A stretch of DNA of 64,000 nt from positions 193,780 to 257,779 of the forward strand of contig VRVR01000016.1 in assembly GCA_009859145.1 (NCBI GenBank), given 5' to 3'. A model generated the notes under the pieces. It was not told where the DNA came from and did no database searches. It saw only the letters and a program-made list of their open reading frames with translations. The DNA is from Andalucia godoyi. Lineage: Eukaryota > Discoba > Jakobea > Jakobida > Andaluciidae. Each line of letters starts with the position of its first letter. Position 1 is the first letter of the stretch. The position numbers were made by a program, and so were the translations under genes. Of this stretch, positions 58,432-64,000 are shown piece by piece.

Positions 58432-60723
58432 TCAGCAAGACACGCTGACAACCTTTGGAACAGCAGACGGGCCGATTTTGTTTACGGCCGCTAGACGGAA
58501 GAACACCAGGCCGGCGGACGCGCCTAAAGCACGTTGAAGATCGGCCGCAGACAATTTGCAGGTAAACAAATGATCCTTGCCTTCGCTGTCCTGAGAAATG
58601 ACAAAAAATCGATTGTCCAGGATTCCATCGCATTCACCTTCAAACGAAGGACCATGCACTCGATACTCCAAAATCGGTAATCCACCAGTTTCCAGTGGTG
58701 TTTTCCAAACGATGGAAACAACACGGGAACCATCCAGATCACTGGGAGCAGAAACTGTGACTCTAACACGATGCGGGGCATCCGGCGCTGCGAGTGGCAA
58801 CGTGGAAAATCGATGAGAATCCAAAACTGTAGACGGATTGGAAGCGACAATTGCAACAAGGTTGTGAGGCGTGTCCGGGGTGAGACCCGTGACGTTGAAG
58901 ATTTTCTTGTTCAGAAGACTTTCAGAAACAGCAATTGTTCCAAACAACGCGCGGGGAGCACCGTCTGCAACAGCAGGAGCAATCTCCAAAGCAGGCACGC
59001 CACACGGAACCACTCCAACAGCATGGAGACCAGCACTGAGGACATTCCCCATAATGGAAACGGTGATCGTTGTCGAGCCAATCTTATCTATGCATAGAAT
59101 CGGCGAGCGCGGAGGAATGAAATCCGCAGGAGGAAAGTGCGAAGAGTGTCCGGAAGGTCCCGGCAGCATCTTGTCCACAGGCTGTGCTCGAATAGATGAC
59201 GGAGCATTTCTTGAACGCTTTCTGGTGGGATTTGCCGCTGGTGTTTCCGACGGTCGCTTCGAAACTATGCGGGAATCGGGCTGAAAAGAGGGAGGTGGCG
59301 TCTCTATATCATCAGCGAGTATGTCATCGAGTGATACGCGGACAAAATCTCGAAAAGTCACTCTTGTCGAACCATGCCCCGCCATCCCACCGACAACCCA
59401 TAATTGTCGGGAAGAGAGAAGGAGAAGAGAATCGTGATGAGCACGACCAGAAAATGCAGGAGATCTAATCCTAGACAGCTCGAATTTTTCGAACGACGCA
59501 ACCGACCCCGTCGAGGACGCACGAATCAGCGACTCCGGAACATGAATAATAAAGATGTCATTAGACGCAATCGTTTCCGCGACAGGTCGTTCGGTGCGTG
59601 GAGAAACGGGCTCCCAACCACCACATACGAGTATCCGATACTCATCTTCTGTGGCACTGTCGTTTGCCTTGTTTAACCCCAGTTTTTTTGCCAGAGGTAG
59701 CACGTGAATTGTGTGTCCAAAGCGAGGAGGAAGCGCACAAGGGGAAGAAGAGGAAGCTACCAGAATGTTCGAAACATCGGGCACAATGGAATGCCAAGCG
59801 TTGTCTGCCGTGTCAAACACCCACAAATCTGCCAACATGCACATGGAAGCTGGGCCGAAGTGTACGCCTCCGTAGAGGAACACAAAGCGGCCATCCAAGC
59901 TTGTGGCCATTGCGTGGAACGCGCGTGCCCTTGGGGATGGCCCTGGATTTGGGATTTTCCTGGCGTCAAGCCCACAGTCTGACTCAGAGGCAGGGCTAGA
60001 CAGCAGCAAACTCCACTGTCCAGTTTTAGAATTTAAGACCCACGAATCCCCCAAGCAGTTCCCACTCGGCCCAACCCCGCCAAAAACAAACATCATGGAT
60101 CTTTGGGCAAAGTCAGCGCTGGAATCCGCGGCAGGACCAATGGAGCACGCAGCGTGGGCTGCTCGAGCACTGGGCCACAAAGAAGATGTGGATCTTGGCC
60201 AAAACGCAGACTCTGCAACAGCTGAGGCCGTGGAGCTGTCTGGTTCCGATTGCCTGGCGTGCTTGAAAGAGACTAGCAAGAGACGGTCTGAAACTGGCAA
60301 CGACTTCGGATGCGATGCAAGACCTGTTTCTCGGACAAGGGCTTCATCTTTCTGTTCGAACATCAAATAACCACCGAAAACAAGACAGGAAGAATGCCGA
60401 AGAAAACAGTGGGACGCAAACGCAACGTCGGTAGGATTGAAATCAGGTCGTCCAGAGCTCTGACTTGGCGACAAGACAATCTTTAGCGAAGCCAAGGCGA
60501 CCGAATCAGGTGTGGCAATCCTGTCAGAATTCGGCTCCTTCTTTTCCAATTGCTTCCCACTCTCAAATCGTCCAATATAAGCAAACGACGGTCCGCAAAG
60601 GAAGATCACAGGAAGCTTGTCTTTTTGCGAAGAGTCTTTGAATTCCTCGTTTCGGATCAGAATTGCGTGATGTCCCACGAATCCATCATCGGGAACGAGA
60701 TTCTTGAAAACATTCGTGGACAT
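58432..60723 (-). CDS. kelch-repeat protein with fibronectin III-like C terminus (HCF-type)
   Basis: The ATG at 60723 gives 763 residues; the TTG upstream at 60795 is not credible. Kelch blades occupy about 20-470, with repeated hydrophobic plus Gly-Gly strands ([26 protein letters not shown] followed by [27 protein letters not shown] followed by [36 protein letters not shown]), consistent with a six-bladed propeller. A basic Ser/Pro-rich linker (about 490-540) precedes two FN3-like domains (about 550-760, with [20 protein letters not shown]). Kelch plus paired FN3 is the layout of host cell factor HCF-1/HCF-2, nuclear scaffolds for chromatin-modifying complexes. HCF-like function is inferred from architecture only. 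Confidence 0.82.
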   Translation of the reverse strand: MSTNVFKNLVPDDGFVGHHAILIRNEEFKDSSQKDKLPVIFLCGPSFAYIGRFESGKQLEKKEPNSDRIATPDSVALASLKIVLSPSQSSGRPDFNPTDVAFASHCFLRHSSCLVFGGYLMFEQKDEALVRETGLASHPKSLPVSDRLLLVSFKHARQSEPDSSTASAVAESAFWPRSTSSLWPSARAAHAACSIGPAADSSADFAQRSMMFVFGGVGPSGNCLGDSWVLNSKTGQWSLLLSSPASESDCGLDARKIPNPGPSPRARAFHAMATSLDGRFVFLYGGVHFGPASMCMLADLWVFDTADNAWHSIVPDVSNILVASSSSPCALPPRFGHTIHVLPLAKKLGLNKANDSATEDEYRILVCGGWEPVSPRTERPVAETIASNDIFIIHVPESLIRASSTGSVASFEKFELSRIRSPAFSGRAHHDSLLLLSSRQLWVVGGMAGHGSTRVTFRDFVRVSLDDILADDIETPPPSFQPDSRIVSKRPSETPAANPTRKRSRNAPSSIRAQPVDKMLPGPSGHSSHFPPADFIPPRSPILCIDKIGSTTITVSIMGNVLSAGLHAVGVVPCGVPALEIAPAVADGAPRALFGTIAVSESLLNKKIFNVTGLTPDTPHNLVAIVASNPSTVLDSHRFSTLPLAAPDAPHRVRVTVSAPSDLDGSRVVSIVWKTPLETGGLPILEYRVHGPSFEGECDGILDNRFFVISQDSEGKDHLFTCKLSAADLQRALGASAGLVFFRLAAVNKIGPSAVPKVVSVSC

Positions 60724-60796
60724 CGCTTTTGGTGCGCATTCGGTCGCCAAAAAAGAAGAAGGGGGAAAAAATGAAAGAAAGAAAAAAGACGCCAAA

Positions 60797-61059
60797 ATGG
60801 TAATGAACCACGAAAAGCGCTACGAAGAACTGCAAGTGGGATGTTGCGAAAATTGCGGGAAGCGTGTTCGTGCTGCATCGTACGACGGCGGAGAAACGCT
60901 GCTTCGGCGGGGGCGGCTTATGCAGCCGAGCAAGTCATTGGTGAGTGCTGATGACGATCTGTTTTCTATAATCCAAATGTTTACATGCACTACCATAGAA
61001 CGTATTGAACACTGCCGTTCACACACCAATCTCCACAGAAACGTCACGAAGACGGCTGA
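60797..61059 (+). CDS. hypothetical 54-residue CxxC micro-protein, two exons
   Basis: Exon 1 is 60797-60940, 48 codons from an ATG (MVMNHEKRYEELQVGCCENC, then GKRVRAASYDGGETLLRR). A GTGAGT...CACAG intron (60941-61038, 98 nt, phase 0) is followed by exon 2 61039-61059 (KRHEDG, then TGA). The exon-1 composition, CCENCGK motif and clean splice signals argue for a real gene, but no family is recognised. It starts 74 nt from the divergent kelch gene, and its last exon overlaps the 3' end of the convergent ITPase gene by 16 nt. If the intron is wrong, the frame runs on into ITPase antisense sequence. Confidence 0.4.
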
Positions 61060-61733
61060 AACGTCTCATGAATCCACTGCGAAAGACTCGCGAGTGCCTT
61101 GTACCGGTGCGAGATTGTATTCTTTTGCTCGGCAGGCATCTCCGAGTACGTCAATCCTGAGCCACCTTCCGATACGGAAGGTTCGAAAATTGGATCCCAT
61201 CCAAAGACCTTTCCGGAGGATCCAACACGGGGCTGCATAACAACGGAGCCATGTGTGACTCCAACAAACGTCCGAACTTCTGCTTCCGAGTCGCCGTCGA
61301 CTCGAGCAATTGCCAGCGTACACTGAGCCCACGCATCGCGAGACGAAAAACCGTCCAACATCCTGGGAAGTCCATCGAGTCCGAGAGAATCCAGAAACCA
61401 CTTGATGTACGGTCCCGGAAGTCCCTTCATTGCCGTGAAACACAGACTGGTGTCTTCAACAAGCACAAACGTCGAAGTATGTGCAGACGCGGACGCCAAC
61501 ATGTTCGAAAACGAGGGGTTCTCACGAAGGATATTTCCTGCAGTCCGGGCCTTTTCTTTTGCAATCCATTCCGCATCCGGACCTTGCAATTCTGGAAGAT
61601 CGATCGACACATTCTCAATCGAAAACGGCAAGGAAGAATGCTCCGATTTCGCAAAAGCCGAAGCCCCGAGGATCGCTCGTACCTCTCGAACCTTGTTTGC
61701 ATTGCCTGTAACAAAAATTATTCGACACGTCAT
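61044..61733 (-). CDS. ITPA: inosine triphosphate pyrophosphatase (Ham1 family)
   Basis: House-cleaning enzyme that hydrolyses ITP, XTP and dITP to monophosphates. The ATG at 61733 gives 229 residues; upstream codons to a GTG at 61811 are discarded because the family starts at this Met. Motifs in order: IIFVTGNANKVREV (the TGNANK substrate loop), LPELQGPDAEWIAKEKA, VEDTSLCFTAMKGLPGPYIK, FGWDPIFEP and the C-terminal SHRYKALASLSQW. It is about 30 residues longer than human ITPA, owing to a Ser/Ala/Thr-rich insert (FSNMLASASAHTST) before the VEDTSL strand. All metal and base-recognition motifs are intact. It lies 148 nt from the first tRNA gene. Confidence 0.96.
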   Translation of the reverse strand: MTCRIIFVTGNANKVREVRAILGASAFAKSEHSSLPFSIENVSIDLPELQGPDAEWIAKEKARTAGNILRENPSFSNMLASASAHTSTFVLVEDTSLCFTAMKGLPGPYIKWFLDSLGLDGLPRMLDGFSSRDAWAQCTLAIARVDGDSEAEVRTFVGVTHGSVVMQPRVGSSGKVFGWDPIFEPSVSEGGSGLTYSEMPAEQKNTISHRYKALASLSQWIHETFQPSS

Positions 61734-61880
61734 TGTGTCGTTCAAGCTCAAATCCCCAAAACTCCCAAAATCACCGCAGAAAGCTTCCGCAAAAAGCCAT
61801 TTAAGTATCACTATTTTTATAGAAAAAGGACGCTGGATTACGCAACAAGACGGGACTTGTGGGCCTGTGAGTAACTACGA

Positions 61881-61952
61881 GGTCACGTGGCGCAATGGAA
61901 GCGCTTTGGACTTCGAATCCAATGGTTGCAGGTTCGAGTCCTGCCGTGATCG
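61881..61952 (+). tRNA. tRNA-Arg (anticodon TCG)
   Basis: A full 72-nt cloverleaf with no intron. The acceptor is GGTCACG paired with CGTGATC (one G-T pair), the D stem GCGC/GCGC with GG in the loop, the anticodon stem TTGGA/TCCAA around loop CTTCGAA, and the T arm GCAGG-TTCGAGT-CCTGC. It reads CGA (and other CGN) codons. A T-run starting at 61958 is the Pol III terminator; A-box and B-box sequences are intact. Confidence 0.95.
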
Positions 61953-61957
61953 TATAT

Positions 61958-61966
61958 CTTTTTTTT
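61958..61966 (+). terminator. Pol III oligo-T terminator of the first tRNA-Arg
   Basis: A run of about nine T residues begins six bases after the tRNA discriminator base. Confidence 0.75.
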
Positions 61967-62275
61967 ATTTTAAAATAAACCTTCGGAAGAGCGCAAGACA
62001 ACAGGGGGGATTGTGCGATTTGCGCGTGTTCAGAGGACTTTTCCTTTTGGCTGAAAAAATGGCGAGTTTGTTGGTGGTGGTGGGCGTGAGATCATTTTTG
62101 CCGTAGGAAGGATGTATCTTTCTGACGTTTTTCTTTCAAATACTGCTTATGCCAGCAAAATGCTCGTGCTGGGGAAAAAGAGTCCCCCCGGACTGGCGGG
62201 AAAGCCTTTTTTGTTCGATGGGCGGCACCGGGTGTATGCATTCGAGGAAAACCTCGCGTCAAATCTGTCCGATAT

Positions 62276-62347
62276 GCTCGCGTGGCGCAATGGAAGCGCG
62301 TCTGCCTCCGACGCAGAAGGTTGCAGGTTCGATCCCTGCCGCGGGCG
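62276..62347 (+). tRNA. tRNA-Arg (anticodon CCG)
   Basis: A 72-nt cloverleaf. The acceptor is GCTCGCG paired with CGCGGGC (one T-G pair), D arm GCGC-AATGGAA-GCGC identical to the first tRNA, anticodon stem TCTGC/GCAGA around loop CTCCGAC, variable loop AGGTT, and T arm GCAGG-TTCGATC-CCTGC. It decodes CGG. The D and T arms nearly match the TCG isoacceptor 324 nt upstream on the same strand, so the pair probably arose by local duplication. Confidence 0.95.
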
Positions 62348-62352
62348 TGTAA

Positions 62353-62371
62353 TTTTTTTCTTTTTTTTTTG
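62353..62371 (+). terminator. Pol III oligo-T terminator of the second tRNA-Arg
   Basis: TTTTTTT followed by CTTTTTTTTTT starts six bases past the tRNA 3' end. Confidence 0.75.
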
Positions 62372-62485
62372 GTTTACGTTTGTGTTTATGTTTTTCTCCC
62401 CTTCCTCTCTGCGATTTCGCGAGCGCCAGCATCCGTCACGTGATTTGAGGATTTGAGATGGTGAACAGCAGTCGGCAGGGACTAG

Positions 62486-62487
<2 letters not shown>

Positions 62488-62518
<31 letters not shown>

Positions 62519-62530
62519 GAAGAAGAAGAA
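62488..62530. repeat. (CAA)n then (GAA)n tract
   Basis: Ten CAA triplets pass into GAA triplets just downstream of the stop of the acyltransferase gene on the opposite strand, probably in its 3' UTR. Confidence 0.9.
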
Positions 62531-62556
62531 AGAGCAGTAGCTCCATGAAACCCAAT

Positions 62557-64000
62557 TTACAGTTTGAAAAAGACACGTCTCCAATACAACAGCCCTGCAA
62601 CGCCCAACCAAAAACACGAAACAACTGCAGAGAACAAAAGTCCAGCGACGGGCTCATCGGCCCAAGAATAGATCAGCTGTTGGGCACCCCACCAGGCATT
62701 CTTGTCGGGAGTGTTCGCAAATACCATGGACGCCAGGTTCGGTAGAGTTTCAGAACCAACATACAACGCAATGGAATTCATTCCCATCCATTTGAAAGGA
62801 GCAAAAACCACACGACCGGCATGCAAGACATCCACAATGACAATCAAAATCCACAAAAAACCAACGGCTGTTCCAGCCATGGTTGCTACATACGAAATGC
62901 TCCACAGATTCTTGTTCACAGGAATCGTATCCGTAAAATGCAACGAGAGGGCAGTTGCTGCCATCAGCAGCACAAATCCAACGTAGAGATTGAACTGTTT
63001 CTTGTGGTTGTTCTTTGTCCCAATCAGGATCCGGGCAGCGTGCACTCCAAGATAGCAAGACAGCACTGCTGTCAACGTGCCAAGGATTCCCTCCGGATCG
63101 AAGATGTCACAATCCGGCAAACATGTGGGCCACTGATACATGCGATCGCGCCCGAAAACCGCGATATCCACAGAACGAGCTGCATTGCATTCCGGTGTCA
63201 ACGAACCAGAGTGACACGAAGGACTGTGCAACGGCAACTTGAATAAAAGGATCAAATAGACAGACACAATACTGCCAACCACCGCCCATTGAAGCAGATA
63301 CGGCACAAAGAGGCCCCCAGAAAACTCGTCCGACGCAGAATCGGTTTGCGCATCTCCTTCTCTGCGATTAATCGAAAAACCCTCCTGCGCGATGGCAGGC
63401 GCATTCTTGTTGGATCCACCGATCTTTGGTACATACAATATAATGATCGTCGTTATGAAGTACGCAGCAGCAATGCGCTGGAGAACACCTGGAAGCCGCA
63501 TATGAACAACATCCCACAAGGGGAGCGTGTAAAGATCGCAGCTCCAGCCGGATAACGTACTTGGTTGGTTATAGTACACAAACCCGCAAACAGCGTTGAA
63601 AGGATTAATGACAAGAACTCCCAGAAGTGCCATCTTCAGCGCACGGACAACGGATCTCCCAAGAATAACATGACGCGAAACACGCTTAGCGGGGTCCGGG
63701 TGATTCAGCTGCGAGTTCGTTGAAATCAAAGTCGACATTCCCACTAGAAACACAAAAATCGGAAAACAGAAATCCGCGAGCGTAAGACCGTTCCAGTGAG
63801 AATGATGCATGAAGCCGTAAGTGCCATCGGACGCCATGTTCACGAAGATCATGATCCACAAATCAATTCCGCGAAGAATGTCAATCGATTCGTATCGAAT
63901 TCGAGAAGAAGAAACCGGACCTTGCCGCACACCATTTGCTGCCGCATTCGCTTCATTGGAAGCACCGTTTGAATCGACAAGCTTTGGGCTCACGAACGAG
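62557..64000 (-). CDS. HGSNAT-like membrane acyltransferase (partial at right edge)
   Basis: The frame stays open to the right edge with no ATG, so the N terminus lies outside; about 480 residues are visible. The family signature near the start, RYESIDILRGIDLWIMIFVN, followed by HSHWNGLTLADFCFPIFVFL, matches heparan-alpha-glucosaminide N-acetyltransferase and bacterial YeiB/DUF5009 proteins, including the His in the first loop region thought to carry the acetyl group. About ten hydrophobic helices follow, separated by a Cys-rich luminal loop (about 265-305) and ending in a short tail (VFFKL). Human HGSNAT acetylates lysosomal heparan sulfate from cytosolic acetyl-CoA. The acceptor here is unknown. 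Confidence 0.88.
   Translation of the reverse strand, partial: SFVSPKLVDSNGASNEANAAANGVRQGPVSSSRIRYESIDILRGIDLWIMIFVNMASDGTYGFMHHSHWNGLTLADFCFPIFVFLVGMSTLISTNSQLNHPDPAKRVSRHVILGRSVVRALKMALLGVLVINPFNAVCGFVYYNQPSTLSGWSCDLYTLPLWDVVHMRLPGVLQRIAAAYFITTIIILYVPKIGGSNKNAPAIAQEGFSINRREGDAQTDSASDEFSGGLFVPYLLQWAVVGSIVSVYLILLFKLPLHSPSCHSGSLTPECNAARSVDIAVFGRDRMYQWPTCLPDCDIFDPEGILGTLTAVLSCYLGVHAARILIGTKNNHKKQFNLYVGFVLLMAATALSLHFTDTIPVNKNLWSISYVATMAGTAVGFLWILIVIVDVLHAGRVVFAPFKWMGMNSIALYVGSETLPNLASMVFANTPDKNAWWGAQQLIYSWADEPVAGLLFSAVVSCFWLGVAGLLYWRRVFFKL

Noticed and set aside
57804-58451. 215-codon frame reading through the RLP24 intron and 5' leader
   Set aside because: Only the part 58220-58026 is conserved; the remainder is intron and 5' sequence as shown by the restored RLP24 motif after splicing.

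Overview
The window is nuclear DNA from a compact, intron-poor microbial eukaryote. Genes lie on both strands, mostly a few hundred bases apart. Intergenic DNA is AT-rich and full of simple repeats. The few introns I could reconstruct are 98 to 415 nt long, and most use GTATGT or a close variant as the 5' splice site. The content is typically eukaryotic: a P4-ATPase flippase, N-myristoyltransferase, an NDR kinase, two ubiquitin-specific proteases, an XMAP215/CKAP5 TOG-array protein, DMC1, a GPI mannosyltransferase, a zuotin-type J protein and the ribosome-biogenesis factor RLP24. A perfect Zn2Cys6 cluster regulator is present, a class common in fungi and found patchily in some algae and protists. 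I cannot place the organism firmly; an intron-poor unicellular alga, or a fungus-related or other opisthokont protist, would fit.

Layout. 1-14.5 kb: the end of a giant coiled-coil protein (left edge), P4-ATPase, a 1.5 kb gene-free stretch with two repeat fragments, an intron-split isoaspartyl peptidase/asparaginase, a 2OG-Fe(II) oxygenase, and PIG-B packed tail to tail. 15-28 kb: Zn2Cys6 regulator, NMT, NDR kinase, a USP25/28-type protease, a membrane-anchored nuclease/phosphatase-fold ectoprotein, and a PH-domain protein. 28-44.7 kb: a TFIIB/BRF-like factor with three exons, a second USP, an unidentified membrane protein, a purple acid phosphatase, SLC35F6, DMC1, a transposon relic with a TnpB/Fanzor-like N terminus, a helical-repeat protein and zuotin/DNAJC2. 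44.7-58.2 kb: XMAP215/CKAP5, a small basic ORF, an LRR plus coiled-coil protein, a VTT/DedA membrane protein and RLP24. 58.4-64 kb: a kelch plus FN3 (HCF-like) protein, a tiny spliced zinc-knuckle ORF overlapping ITPase, two tRNA-Arg genes and an HGSNAT-like acyltransferase running off the right edge.

The genes form no single pathway or operon. Themes are protein quality control and ubiquitin (two USPs, zuotin, RLP24), membrane lipid and GPI biology, microtubule or centrosome-type scaffolds, and meiosis. The most unusual material is in the gene-free gaps: three families of paired, diverged repeats (8.6/39.6 kb, 8.8/52.2 kb, 10.6/36.4 kb). One member lies directly downstream of the degraded TnpB/Fanzor-type N terminus at 39.8 kb and carries a conserved potential hairpin. 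It is a possible relic of an RNA-guided nuclease element and its guide-RNA end.
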